Notes: a model not told the origin generated them from the sequence alone. Shown: positions 43,773 through 55,720, counted from the first letter of the stretch. The stretch is DNA of 64,000 bases from Thalassia testudinum (GCA_037157565.1 JAZHRO010000056.1:33541501-33605500), one strand, 5' to 3'. A program made the numbers and translations.

Positions 43773-45382
43773 TGGGTATCCTAACTCCTTTCCATCTCCG
43801 GCGACCAACCTCAGGCAATTACGTGCCCTTCACGCCCTGCACACCAAGTCCAGCGCCTATATAAGAACCCACAACTCCGGCCGAAGAGGCTGAGCTTGAT
43901 TTGGCCGAGTTTCCCCCTTCAATTCCTCTCCTCCTGCCCGGCCAAATGTCCCAGCTAGCTCCGGCGAGCCCCCCTCCCCTCCCTCTTCGCTCTGCCACAA
44001 AACCAGTGGCAGAGTTAGCTTCCTGACCTCCCTCCGCGTCGCGCAGTACCAGCGCACGCCGCCTCAGCCCCGTCGTCGCCGCCGTTCTCCCCCACTAGGC
44101 GTCATCTTCTCCGGCGACAGCAGGTACTGTTGTCCGCCTTCCGTCCCCTTTCGTCCTTACAATTAGGTTAGAACTCCTCTCCATCCTATCCTCTCTCTTT
44201 TCCCCCTGTTATCTCATCTGATTACCCCTCGACCGACGCTGACCACCCTCATCTTCCACATCTCCGACAGCACTCCGGCGAGCCGCCCACACCACTCCAC
44301 ACGGCTCGCCAACCACCTCGTGAGCTCTGCCTCACCACCAGGAACTCGCTCCACCCCACAACTGCCACTCCAGACCTCCATAACCACCCCCCGAACAACC
44401 CACCATCTCCGGCCACAGGTTGACCTAGGCGCGCACGCCTAGGCCGACCGGCAACCTGCAGCATCACCCACCGCCTTCGCCGTGCTACGGCGAAGGTTTC
44501 CAGCTATTCTGATTGGGCCAATAGGCCATTCTGTGGAATCTCAGGTGAACGCCCCGGCCGCCATTAACAGCCGAAGCAGCAGGAAGCTTGGAGCAGCAAC
44601 AGGCGTCAGGCTTCCCAGGCGGCAGGTGCAGCAGGCTCTCGCAAGTGTCGCGAGGTGACTGAATTCAGCAAGGAGCACCAGCAGGGCCTTCGGCGTGGGC
44701 GATTGCACACGAGAGTCTGCGGGCGCGCGTGAGGGAAGGCCGAAACCTTTAGTCCCACATCGTGGGATTACAAACCTCAGGTACACTATAAATTTCTTTT
44801 GTGATATATTCTTATCGCCTCAGTAAGCACAGGGGTGAGGTCCCTCACTGACCCCACCCGCCTCGTCCGCGGCCTGACCACGCGGACTTGGCGGATCCGA
44901 CCCCGACCTAAGCCTACTCACTCCTCGCGCATCACACCACCTCCCAATGCGCCTGGTCCCGGGTACGATCCGACCCGATTATGGCTGTAGCTCTGGGAGA
45001 GCGTCCGTGAGTGAATTGCTTGAGAGAGAGGGACGCGTGGGTAGAGGGAGAAGGGTTAGGTTTTGCTCCTGTGCAGGCCAGGCTGAACGCAGGAGAAGGA
45101 CTTGGCCGCTACAGAAGAAGAAGAAGGAAAGGCGAGGCGAAGAAGAGAAGAAAGAAGGAGCAAAGACAGAGAAGAAGAAGAAAGAAAGAAGCCTTCGCAT
45201 GAGAAGAAGGAAAGCAGAAGAAGAAAGAGCAAGACACAGAGAAGAAGAGAGGCAAAGAAAAGATTAGAAGATCAAAAGAAGAAGAAGAAGGCTTCGCAAG
45301 ACAAGAAAGAAAGCAGAGAGAAGCGAAACGAAGAAGAAAATGAGAGACTGCAGAAGAAGAAGAAAAGGAGAAACACTTTTAA

Positions 45383-45408
45383 GACGTCCGATCTTGTGAT
45401 CAGACGTC
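45383..45408 (+). promoter_or_regulatory. 3'-proximal LTR hairpin, element B 3' LTR
   Basis: Same 11-bp stem with one mismatch as at 38212-38237. In the 3' LTR it would lie near the transcript end. Confidence 0.7.
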
Positions 45409-45650
45409 CAATTTCATATTTTCATCCTAATAACTTTTAATTGCATACATTCACATTTGGATTGATATTTTGAGTAAATTAGAGTGTTCAATTACATTTT
45501 GACCAGTAGTAAATTCCATTTGCTCCCTGTGTTCGACCTCGGATACTCCGGTTTTCGAGTAATAAAAATCTTTATTTGTTTTAACGCTTTAGCGGCTATA
45601 CTACAATGCGATATTATCTTTTAACAAACCGCACAAAAGCGCGACGAACA

Positions 45651-45655
45651 ATCAC
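45651..45655 (+). repeat. Target site duplication of element B, right copy (ATCAC)
   Basis: Exact match to 35745-35749, confirming the ends of B. Confidence 0.93.
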
Positions 45656-46990
45656 ATCCCAACAGCACAAAAATTGATCCAATCCGACATCCGTGGCACC
45701 ATCTACAACTTAGAGAAGATGGACAACCGGTGGCACCATCCCAGCCGCCCAACATCTACCCAAGCCCTCGCTCAAACTCTGAATGTGCTATCAAGAAGCG
45801 ATCTCAATTGTTGGATCAAGATCTAATGGCTGAGGGTGTGTGTTCCTTAAAATGAAATCACGCCTCAAACACAGGTTAGCATGTTGGGTGAATGCCCTAC
45901 GCAGTGCATGAGGCACGGGTTCGAGACCTCACTCACCTCAAATCAAGGAGCGAGAGAGGTGCGGCTCAAATTTGACCATGCGATGAAGATCGTGCGATGA
46001 AGGTGCAAGAATCATGCACGCGCAATCTGACGTGCGATCGCACGCACATGCATTAGGCACGTTGAAGAAGTATGTGAGCATTTTAAGCTGTCCAATTTCT
46101 TAATTGGACAGCTGAGAACGCTTTATTGTGGATGTGCATTAAAGCAGTTGAAGGCGAGGAGGCAGGCGTGTGCGTGTACCTTCACCCACGTTTGAGCTAC
46201 AGTGACACTCATAAACATCACTAAAGACACTGAAATTAATGTTTAATCATTAAAATAACCTATTTGCCCCTCTTTTCTTCAATAATAAAAAGGCCCTACA
46301 ACCCCCACATTCTTTTCATCTCTTCCTCTCTTCTCTTACCCCTTCCAAAGCTCTAAGAGGTTGTCCCAAACCCAGGATGCTCCATTAGAGTTTAAAATAG
46401 AATTTTTCCACCTTCTCACCCCCATTCGTGGAGTGCCCACGGTTGTCTTCTCATCGCCGTTCAAGAAGCTGATCCTGCTACTACATCACCCTACCTCGTC
46501 CATCTTCCGTCTTCATTCTCCCTCGTTCGTTGTCTCACCACCCTCGTCCGGGCACTCCATCAACGTGGTTCGTCCTCCAAGAAGCCATCAAGGAGGATAA
46601 CCTCGCTCCACCTTCTCCTTTATCGCTTTCTAGTATAGATATCCCGCTTTCTAGTGTGGTGATTAGTTGTAATGAACATCAAATTGTGGTTATAAAATTT
46701 CTATTTATTCTCTTCTATTTTCTCTTTATTTGTATAATTCTTTTTCTCTCTCTTCTATTGTTTATTCTTTAAGTAGATAGCTAACGTAGATTCAATTCAA
46801 CCAGCTAATCTACTTCGTGACAACAAATATAAATGCGATTTTTTATCAAACGTTCACTCCCCATGTTCGACCCAGGACTCATTCTGAGTTTCGGTAAAAA
46901 TTATTTGATTGCCGGATTTTCTTGCGAATTGCACTACAACGACGGGTTTTCTAAACTCAAAATCTTTTTGTGGTGAATTCTGGTACAATA
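45656..46990 (+). repeat. 5' LTR of element H, second piece
   Basis: Continues the LTR after B; aligned to 54338-55720 of the 3' LTR. It includes a 14-bp palindrome CGTGCGATCGCACG (46031-46044), a perfect 12-bp hairpin (46086-46113), a TATA-like AATAATAAAAAGG (46281-46293) and a TTCGACCCAGG segment, and ends GGTACAATA before the PBS. Confidence 0.82.
46086..46113 (+). promoter_or_regulatory. LTR hairpin, element H 5' LTR
   Basis: AGCTGTCCAATT / AATTGGACAGCT, a perfect 12-bp stem with loop TCTT. Compare 54813-54840. Confidence 0.78.
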
Positions 46991-46993
46991 TTT

Positions 46994-47011
46994 TGGTACC
47001 ATTGCTGGGGA
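46994..47011 (+). promoter_or_regulatory. Primer-binding site, element H
   Basis: TGGTACCATTGCTGGGGA; four differences from the tRNA-Asp complement, all at CpG positions, matching the greater age of H. Confidence 0.7.
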
Positions 47012-48161
47012 GGCGATGCTCTTTGATTTCTCACGTTTTCCCACAGTACTTATCTTTTACCTCACTTTTCTCCTTTCTTATTATGATTACAGGTACTCTT
47101 TCGAGGCAAGCAAAAGCGGTAGATTGGAGAAAAGTGTTGTTGAAGGGTTTATATGTAACCCTACCCCCTACTTTTCATTTCATCACCTAATAACACAAAC
47201 CCTAATTAGCCTAGGAGCTTGCATAAACCCTAAAGTTAGTTCTGATTGTTTGTTTGCCACCTCCATCCACCCCACCCTCCACTTATAAAAACAAAAATCT
47301 AAAAAATTCCATAGAAGTACACAACTTCTTCTGATTCTTCATACTCAGCCGGCAACCCGATCTTTGGAATAGGTACACGCATCAACACATAATTGAGTAG
47401 AAATTAGATTAGGTAATCACTTGTGTGCCTAATTAAGTGGTGCATCAGGTCAATTGTTTGAGTTGTTTGGGCCACACCACTCAACTAAAAATAACTCATC
47501 AAGTAGCTACCATATAGGTTCAACTTTTAGGAATTAACTAGGCACTCCACATTCTTTTAAGTTTTAAAGGAAGTCATCTTCACCTGTGCTTTCAAAACCT
47601 GGTGTGCCAACTAAACTTGATTGAATACACCTAAAGTTGAATCCTAAAAGCTACTAAGCAAGATTTAAACCCTAAAATTCATCGCATGCAAAAAATAATC
47701 TTGCTTGAAAACCATTGGTTGTGCACACACACACATTGAAATTAATATTTAAGGGCACAACCTAGATTAAGGGTCCATCACATTCCAAAGCACATCCAAA
47801 CCTAACCCTAATTAAAATAGAGTAAACATTGGCCTTAAGGATTGGACTCACTCTTCAGGGCCCAAATCGAGATTATTTTCAATTAATCTGATTCTATCAT
47901 TCAATCTGATGTCTAGCTAGGGAAGCAGAGTCAAACAACTGCGGTTGGGGGGTATCAAAGGAACCTAATGCGAAACCCAAGGGAAGAACCTTCTCCCTAG
48001 TCCCTCCCTCTAATTGGTTGGATTGACCGGAAAGAACTAGATCAAATCATTCCTTTCATCTCAAGATGGGTTCTGGGAGTCTATAGATCTTTAGGCTACC
48101 CTACCTAAGGATAGGTTTGATTGTTTATACTATAGAGCACCTTTCTTCCTCCCGCTTTGCC
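47012..48161 (+). other. Leader of element H
   Basis: 1.15 kb noncoding. I see no clear copy of the leader block shared by A, B, D and E, nor any conserved frame. Confidence 0.55.
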
Positions 48162-48666
48162 ATGGATGCTTCCACATCCTACTCGCATTTCCACTCTTAT
48201 CCTCCTAACACATCTTATTCCTAAAATGATCATTATCCCAACCAAACTTATTCTCATCCATCTACTAGTTGGGATAATCTTGATTGGGGATACAATTTTG
48301 GACATCTGAGTTTAGAATCTAACTTTGGATACCATGCTTGTAATTTATATCCTTCTCTGAGCTATAATGATTATAGATCTCCACCCATTAATGATCAATT
48401 TAACCCGATCTACAATCAAGAAGGATATCCTGATTACAACTATTAGTCTCCCTCAGATTACACTACATATGGGTCACCACCCCTGTTTGAACAACCAGAA
48501 GTGACCTATTATCAAGGAGGGTATCAAGAACCTTAATTTGTTGGCTCTCTTGGATTGAAACCAAACCCACCCAACCCTAAACCAAACCATTTGGTTCAGG
48601 TGAACCAGGTCTAAGATAGGGTGTTGGCTAACTTAAGGAATACCATTCAATCTTTAGAAGCTAAAC
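48162..48666 (+). pseudogene. Element H acidic/tyrosine-rich ORF, part 1
   Basis: ATG at 48162 opens a frame (MDASTSYSHFHSYPPNTSYS) rich in Y, N, P and S: WDNLDWGYNFGHLSLESNFG, YPSLSYNDYRSPPINDQF, YNQEGYPDYNY and EVTYYQGGYQEP, then a short helical end (RVLANLRNTIQSLEAK). Four in-frame stops (48222, 48444, 48534, 48612 region) show decay. The Y/P/N-rich composition recalls the C-terminal gag region of D (YHSWGSSEPSYPDYFGN), which may be its origin. The frame is interrupted at 48666 by a solo LTR and resumes at 51379 when one target copy is removed. Function unknown. Confidence 0.55.
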
Positions 48667-51373
48667 TGAAACGACCCATTGCCTCTTTGGGTTGTTTAAG
48701 ACGTCTGGCTTAATCGTCAGACGTCTGTCTAGACTTCTGGACAGAGTGTTGGACATCTGAAAGTAGAGAATCGTACCTTCTTCTTTTTCGTGCACGTGCT
48801 ACACACGTATTTCTTCTCTCTCCTCACCCCAAACCCTAACCCTCTATCTATTTAAACCCCTACTTCCCCTCACCCACGCCACTCTCCACCAGCCACCACC
48901 ACCTTCATCCTCCCCTCCATCCTTCACTTTCCTCTCTTCCTTCCAGCACGACGAGAGGAGAGGAAGGAAAGAGAGAGACGGGATGCTGAGGAGGAGGAGA
49001 GGGGAACTGCGAGAGTGTGAGAGGAGCTCGGAGGAGCTCATACCCGAGGAGGAGGAGCTCACGAAGGTGAGCTTCGTGGCCTCTTGAAGCTGTCAGCATA
49101 GCAGTTGCGGGCAGCACAGAGGGGTTTCGTGTATAGGAGAAGCTCATAGAGGCTCAGCGTACTGCATATTTTCCAGTATCAGACCTCTGGAGCACATCCC
49201 AAACGTCTGGAATAGCAGAAGGATGTTCAGAGCTAAGGCTGGATGTCTGAAAGCACGCTGTGTGCTAAGGTACGTGCTTTTGTGCGATTACGGCCATGCA
49301 GGCCTCACCATAGGGATCTTATCTGACCTTTCTAATGGTTTGCACGGACGTATGTAGGGAGAAGACCATTGGAAAGGTGTGGGGTGCACCCTTTGAGGTG
49401 CTTTTGGACATCTGGACACGTCACCAGACGTTTGACCATACCTCCAAAAGATCGGAAGGAGAGTTCAATGTCTGGAACTCACCTCAAACAATCGCGGAAG
49501 GGTCCGAACATCCAAGGTAGCCGCAGGAAACCCAAGGTGAGTTTGACGTCTTTTAAGACGTCTGGGACTAGACCCAGATGTCTGATTTTGGACAGTATGA
49601 GTGTTCTTGGCCCGTTTAGTACCCAAACTGAATCGGATTTCCATAAACGAAGTACCGTTGTTTTTCGCTTGAGTTTCTCTATGAGTTAGTGTCACTTGTA
49701 TACGATTTTAGACTCATTTGATATGGTTGGTAAATTGTATAGGTCTCCATCCAGTCGAGTACGTGGGAGCTGCGGAGGTGACGAGATCTACGATCCGAGC
49801 CCCTATTCCTCCTGTGTTTGCCAGTAGAGTGGTTTACATTAATATTATGATTTAAATAAATGAACTGCATGCTTAGAATAACTTGAATGAATCCTAGGAT
49901 GAGAATGAACCCTAGGATAGAAACAGATGAGCATGGTTTAAGCTATACTGTATACTTGAGAAGCATGTAGAACCCTAGGATGAGCATGAACTCTACGACA
50001 GGAACAAATGGGTATGGTTGAGTTACACTATTTAGTTGAGATGCCTATAAAACTTTAAATGCTAGAAAATGTACTGGTTACTTAGTATGATATCTTGTCA
50101 GTAGAAAATCATGAGCTGGCTATTTTAAGAATGGAACCGATAATGCAAATAGAGAAATACGAAGGACTAGGATATGAAACGAAAGGAATATCAGCATGAA
50201 CCCTACAAGGAATTAGGAGGAGAGCTCCTGTAGATGGGAAGTGAGCTGGCCCTTGTGTACGTAGTACCAAGGAGAGCCACTGTCCCTTTTGTGTAGAGGA
50301 TTACTAGCCACCCGTTGGGTTGAGTCGGGTCAGGCCTAAACACTTTACACCGACTCTATTTGGCCCTCGTGTATGTAGTACCGAGGTGACCTACTTAGTG
50401 TAAGGAGGGAGCTAGCCGCCCCAGGGGGCCCGAGGTTAGGACTAGCCGCCCTACACCGACTCTTGTTAAGACCACTAGGCAAACCGGGATAGTCGAACGA
50501 GGGTACGTGGACTGTGGAAGGGCGAGACCCCTATTCTATTCTATTCTGTTCTGAGAGGGCAAGGCCCTATACTGTTCCATGATGTACCTTTAGGCATACC
50601 CATTAGCGGAAATGACTGACCACGTGCCAGTGTGGGATAGCTACCCACGTGCTTATCATGCGTGCCGTAGTCACTGCTACGTCGTGACTGTGACTTTAGG
50701 GTGGTTGACTGGGTGTAAGACTACCATGGGGGACTCTCCCGACTAGGAGAGCACCACGTGTACCTCCTATATCATGGAAAAGACTGTAATCAAGATCATT
50801 CCGATAAGGAACAGGCCAGATCAAGAAATGATCTAAGTGAATAAAGGAACAACAAATTAGCAGTACTTGGTTGAACTAAATGAAAATGGATAGTTGTTTA
50901 ATTGCATAAATTAATTGCTTGTCTTAATTACATGTAAATGGCTGAATTACCACTCTACTCAGCATTCGCTGACTCCAAAAATTTTATAACCTTGTTCAAG
51001 TTAGGTAGTTGAGCAGACAGCACCACCGACTGCAGAGGGAGCTGGGCCCAGTCGAGCCTACCCTTAGCTATGCTTCTTACTGTTTGCCTTAGTTCCGGTT
51101 GTAGTAGTGAGTATTTTTGGTTCCATGTAATACTGTTTCATTTATTTTCCACTGTACTTTTCTCTGTTGTAGTTGTGATGGCCTGTAACTTTGATAGATC
51201 ATTTTGCTCTATTTCTTTTACTGTCTCTTGGTTCTTTCTGCCTAGTTACATTGCATGTGTGGATGTGAATTATTTTTTGCTTTCGGTTATTTCTCTTTGG
51301 ACGACTAGATCTTGGGATTAGTCGAGGCGAACCAGTCTTGGGTCTTGTATGAATTTGGGATCTGGTCGTAACA
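48667..51373 (+). repeat. Solo LTR of a chromovirus-like Ty3/Gypsy element (2707 bp)
   Basis: Ends are imperfect inverted repeats TGAAACGACC...GGTCGTAACA. Flanks TAAAC (48662-48666) and TCAAC (51374-51378) differ by one base. Removing the LTR plus one flank restores the host reading frame (…LEAK-P-IPYTEEL…), supporting these borders. The terminal GGGATCTGGTCGTAACA resembles Tekay/Del-type LTR ends, and no PBS or coding follows, so it is a solo LTR left by LTR-LTR recombination. A TATA-like CTATTTAAAC is at 48847-48856. Open frames near 48844-49147 and 51070-51321 lie inside it and are not supported as genes. Confidence 0.75.
48699..49585 (+). repeat. Dispersed GACGTCTG motif cluster in the solo LTR
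   Basis: About ten variants of AGACGTCTGG (GACATCTG, GATGTCTG, AACGTCTGG), including an AGACGTCTG / CAGACGTCT dyad (48699-48726) and GACGTCTTTTAAGACGTC (49547-49564). Confidence 0.65.
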
Positions 51374-52183
51374 TCAACCAATACCCTACACTGAAGAATT
51401 AGAGCCTCTGATTCAAATGATTGATGACCTTAACAAGTATTTGTTGGATTGGCTCCATGATGTTAGGGATAAGGAGCCGAGTGAGTTTTTACTTGAGAAG
51501 TTATCAAAATTGAGGATAAATTTTATGATTGCTTTAGCTCAATCTTGGGATGATTCCTAGGATGAACCCCCTTCAGGAGAGCCAATGTCAGAATCTGTTC
51601 AGGTACCTGTAGGGGAGGACACGTTTTTCGAAACTAGGGATGACCAAGTTCTTCTAAAGCATCCAATTGTGGATGAATTGATTTCTTCACCCAAGATCCT
51701 TGAGTCAGGGTAAGAGGAAAAGTATGTCTCCATGGACTAAGAAATGATTGATGATTTTGAGACATATTTTAATGCGGATTCAAAATTCTTTGATTCTGAA
51801 GGTGAAGAATCATTATGCGAAGTCCCACCTGAGTTTGAGGCACATGATTTCAGTGAGACAACTAGGCCTGAGGAATTTGATGAATCATTTGATGGCCCTA
51901 AATTGAGGAATTTGATCCTGTTGGGGTTAGCATGATAGATTCAAATCATGATTTCATGAAGGAATCAATTCATAGCCCCAATCCTCAATCACAACCCATT
52001 GAGCTTACTATGATTCTGATTTTGAGATCACTAAACCTAAGTCAATTTTGATTCAATCACAAATATTAGACTTGGAAATTTCAGATGAGGTGATTAATAT
52101 GCAGTAGATCCCAGAATTTGAAATTTTGAATGTGGAAGATAGGAATTGGAAAATGAAGATTTGGGAAGTCAATTCTGGGTGAA
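51374..52183 (+). pseudogene. Element H acidic ORF, part 2
   Basis: Continues part 1: IPYTEELEPLIQMIDDLNKYLLDWLHDVRDKEPSE and LEKLSKLRINFMIALAQSWDDS are helical, followed by a strongly acidic stretch (EMIDDFETYFNADSKFFDSEGEES, EFEAHDFSETTRPEEFDESFDGP) to 51935. After a frameshift it continues (EEFDPVGVSMIDSNHDF, KPKSILIQSQILDLEISDEV) to about 52183. Stops at about 51558, 51711 and 51738. Order (helical, then acidic, then a GLGLH-like patch near 52330) parallels the acidic ORF of A and B, but primary similarity is weak; shared origin is inference. Confidence 0.55.
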
Positions 52184-53956
52184 GTAGAAAGATGAGTCTA
52201 AGGGTTCCTATTTGCCTGAAATCACCAACCTTCTACCAGGACCCGTATGATATTTTTGACTCAGAGGATGTCCAACCCAAGCACATATTCATTGATTGTC
52301 TTCTTGACCTTGATTTTTTCTGATTGTTTGGACTTGGGTTGCATCCTCACAAATCGTAGGCTCGACCCTGCTTACTTAGGTTCTGGGTAATTTTTATCTA
52401 GAACCTTAGATACACTTGACCATGGGGTATGGGTCTGCATCATAACCTCGTCCACGTCTGTGGACATCTTCTCTTGGCAGGTCCAAAAATAGATTTTCTT
52501 CTTCTGATTATGACCTGCACCTGTGAATTTTTTATTTCTTCTTTATTTGTATAGTGTGCCTAGTTGAAGGCACTAAATTCAACATGTATACAGTCTATTT
52601 TTTTCTCGGAGCTGATCGAGTAATCATGAAATTCAGGTGCTTTCTACTATATCCTCTCTGTTTCATGTCTTTCTAATACAAAGAGAACATTGCATTAGAT
52701 AGGCATGAGGGGTGGATATCATTATCTGAATCATCTTGTTAGCTCCTTAGATTATTTTTATTTTCTCTTTATTTTTGAAAAAAAAAATTGAATTAGGAAA
52801 AGAAAGCTTGGGCATTAGGGCTTTTCAACCTTATGAAATAATACGATAGGACCTAAACACGTAGACCCTTCAGGACTTAGGGCTTAATTAGCCTAGGTGT
52901 CCAATAGAATGTGGACCTGTTTATCGAGTCCTCGCCATTCTAAATTCAATTTTTAATTGGTTAATAAGTTGGGGTGATAAGTACACTACTTATCAACTCG
53001 CCTCTCTGATTTGAGGGGATTTTAAGCCTAAGCATCTACACACTCTTTGCACTGACTCGCTTTTTGGCGATTTTACAAAAATTGGGTAGCTAATGAGCCT
53101 TCTAGGGTGGTATGACTGGCAAGTTGGTGGTAACAGCTCATCGGCAGGTTGTCCAGAGCCTAGCCACACGACCATTCTCTTCCTGCTGCCTTTAGGTAAA
53201 TCTTAGATCAGGGAAGCTACCTACTTAGAAAAAAATAAAAAAATAGAAAAATATCCAGAAAGAAAATAAAAAGAAACAAAAAAGAAGAAAAGAAGAAAAA
53301 TAAATAAACCACACTTCACCACACGAGTATGGATGGTAAGTTGTCGGTGGTAACAACTCATTAGCCGGTTGTCTAAAACCTAGCTCACAAAAAATGCACA
53401 TTTAATTCCAAACACTTAGGAAGAAGTGAAGAAGTAGAATAAACTAAGGAGATATACATTGGGTTCGCCTTTGTGTTGACCCCATAAAAATAAAAGTAGG
53501 GAGAAAGCTACCGATTGTATAGGTACACCTTTAGGCAGAATTCCTTTCAAGGTCACCTAGGGGCGTAGAAACCTAAAGTCCGTTCTGACTGCTGATTAGT
53601 GAGTCTATCACATATACAAAAAAAGATGCTTAGTACTTAGAGTTCTCTTCGAGTCTTGGGTGGGTTGGGTAGCCGTGGAAAGCTGCATCGAAACCTTAAA
53701 CTCAAAAATCCAAAAAAAAAAAAATCAGAAAAAGAAGAAAAGGAAAAAGATGCTTTTGCTTTTGAATAAGGCAAGGGCTTGGGTGGTCTACATTTTAGCA
53801 GATACTCAGGCACTGTTGTGTCTCTGTAGATTAGGACCTTAGTAATTTGATCCTAATGTTGAAAAATAACTTTTGCCTAAGTAATTTGATCCGAATTTTG
53901 TTTATAAATAGCATATAGTTTTTGCTAGGGACTAGCAAAAGATAGGCATGGAGGTG
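52184..53956 (+). other. 3' noncoding region and PPT of element H
   Basis: Includes GAAGGCACTAAATTCAAC (52565-52582), similar to GAAGGCATTAAATTTAGC in B; the internal purine motif (52678-52715, AGAACATTGC then ATAGGCATGAGGGG); A-rich tracts (52775-52805, 53220-53310, 53705-53750); a ~60-bp direct repeat (53108-53167 and 53329-53392); and the PPT GATAGGCATGGAGGTG at 53941-53956. Confidence 0.65.
53108..53392 (+). repeat. Direct repeat pair in element H
   Basis: Two ~60-bp copies (53108-53167 and 53329-53392) share GGTGGTAACA, CTCATC/TTAGC and GGTTGTC-AA-CCTAGC, separated by an A-rich tract. A local tandem duplication. Confidence 0.7.
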
Positions 53957-55720
53957 TGATGTGTATGCATCTAAGTAACCTAAAATGTCTATTTATGCAT
54001 GTTCTTAGTGTCGTAGAAACATCATGCATTGTAAATATTACATAACATGCATCATCATGAATTTAGGTCAAATTGTACAAATTATATAGTAATTTGCTCT
54101 TTTTGGTGGCTAAGGAAAGGGTGATATTTAATTGGGACCTCAGATTGAAGATCCAATCGTACGGATCTGATCAGGGCGACGATTGGAGTTCAATGACTCC
54201 AAGATCGCCCCGACTAGACTTCCGTAGCATTAGATGCAGTTTGAGAAAGATCGAGGTCAAGGGGCCAGGTGGTGTTAAATCTGCAACTTAGATGAAAAAT
54301 CCAACCGCACGAATGGGTTCGGATCGACGATCGTAGCCCAACAGCGGAAAAATTGATCCAATCCAACATCTGTGGCACCATCTACAACTTAGAGAAGATG
54401 GACATCCAGGATGGCGCCACATGGCACCTTCCCAGCCACCCAATGCTGGCCCAAGCCCCACTCCAACTTTGAAGGCTCTATCAAGATGCAATCTCAGCCA
54501 TTGGATTGAGATCCAACAGCTGCGGGTGCGTATACCTTAAAACGAAATCGTGCCTCAAATGCAAGCGTAGCGTGTTAGGCGAATGCCCTACGCAAAGCAT
54601 GAGGTGTAGGTTCGAGACCATACGTGCCTCAAATCAAGGAGCGAGCAGGGCATAGCTCAAATTCGACCATGCAATGAAGATCGTGCAGGTGTGGGAGCAA
54701 AGATGTGGTAACATCGGGTGCGAAAATCGCGCACGCGTGACCAGACACGTGATCGGATGCGCAATCTCACACGCATGCATTAGGCGCGTTGAAGAAGCAA
54801 GTGAGAGTTTCAAGTCGTCTGATCACTTAATCAGACGGCTGAGAATGCTTAATCGTGGATGTGCGTTGAAGCAGCTAAAGGCGAGGAGGTAGGCGTGCGT
54901 ATGTACCTTCACACACATTTGAGCTACAGTGACGCTCATAAACTTCACTAAAGACACTGAAATTAATGTTTAATCATTAAAATGACCTATTTGCCCCTCT
55001 ATTCTTCAACTATGAAAAGGCCCTACGACCCCCACATTCTTTTCATCTCTTCCTTTCTTCTCTCACCCCCTCCAAAGCTCTAAGAGCTTGTCCCAAACCC
55101 GAGATGCTCCATTAGAGTTTAAAATAGAATTTTTCCACCTTCTCATCCCCGTTCGTGGAGTGCCTGTGGTTATCTTCTTACCACCGTTCAAGAAGCAGAT
55201 CCTGCTACAACGTTGCCCTACCCCATCCTTCATCTTCCATCTTCGTTCTCCCTCATCTGTCGTCTCACGACCCTCATCCGGGCACTCCGTCAACACGGCT
55301 CATCCTCCAAGCAGCCGTCGAGGAGGATAACCTCTCTCCACCTTCTCCTTATCGCTTTCTAGTATAGATTTCCTGCTTTCTAGTGTAGTGATTAGTTGTA
55401 ATGAACATCAAGTTGTGGTTATGAAATTCCTATTTATTATCTCTCTATTTTCTCTTTATTTGTATCATTCTTTTTCTCTCTCTTCTATTGTTTATTCTTT
55501 AAGTAGGTAGCTAGCGTAGATTTAATTCAACTAGCTAATCTACTTCGTGACAACAAATATAAATGTGATTTTTGATCAAGCATTTGCCTTCCTGTGTTCG
55601 ACCTGGGGCTCATTCTAAGTCTGCTAAAAATTATTTGATTGTCAAATTTTCTTGCGAATTGCACTATGACGACGGGTTTTCTAAACACAAAATCTTTTTG
55701 CAACAAATTCTCGTACAATA
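53957..55720 (+). repeat. 3' LTR of element H (1764 bp)
   Basis: Starts TGATGTGTATGCATC after the PPT and ends TCGTACAATA before GCAACTCAGC. Uninterrupted partner of the split 5' LTR; a hairpin with paired substitutions is at 54813-54840. Confidence 0.85.
54813..54840 (+). promoter_or_regulatory. LTR hairpin, element H 3' LTR
   Basis: AGTCGTCTGATC / AATCAGACGGCT, loop ACTT; 11 of 12 positions pair (one G-T). Three pairs are changed on both sides relative to 46086-46113. Confidence 0.75.

Larger units (their letters stand above)
35750..45650 (+). mobile_element. Element B: complete, young non-autonomous LTR retrotransposon
   Basis: Two 2731-bp LTRs (35750-38480 and 42920-45650) differ at only about 26 bases and two single-base indels. 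Flanking ATCAC duplications are perfect. PBS at 38484, PPT at 42905-42919. The 4.4-kb interior has no gag, protease, RT or integrase, only one acidic frame (39623-41296, one stop). It must be mobilised in trans; leader block, PBS, PPT and 3' noncoding blocks shared with D and E suggest such elements as helpers. Inserted in the 5' LTR of H. Element A is an older relative. Confidence 0.95.
42920..45650 (+). repeat. 3' LTR of element B (2731 bp)
   Basis: Matches the 5' LTR as described there. Corresponding sites: palindrome 43745-43772, TATA 43857-43865, leader hairpin 43990-44014, GACGTC hairpin 45383-45408. Ends GACGAACA, followed by ATCAC. Confidence 0.95.
35371..55720 (+). mobile_element. 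Element H: non-autonomous LTR retrotransposon, split by B and by a solo LTR
   Basis: LTRs are 35371-35749 plus 45656-46990 (5', split by B) and 53957-55720 (3'). With insertions removed the internal region is about 4.3 kb: PBS (46994), leader, an acidic/tyrosine-rich frame, the internal purine motif, 3' noncoding region and PPT. No gag or pol motif is found. Flanks are GCGTC (35366-35370) and GCAAC (55721-55725), at best a decayed target duplication. It sits in CACTA sequence on both sides. Confidence 0.8.

Noticed and set aside
48844..49147. TATA box and Ser-rich frames suggesting a host gene
   Set aside because: They lie inside a solo LTR with defined ends; the frames are on the opposite strand to the TATA-like site and are short.
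54674..54892. Open frame in the H 3' LTR
   Set aside because: Not open in the homologous 5' LTR segment; LTR sequence.
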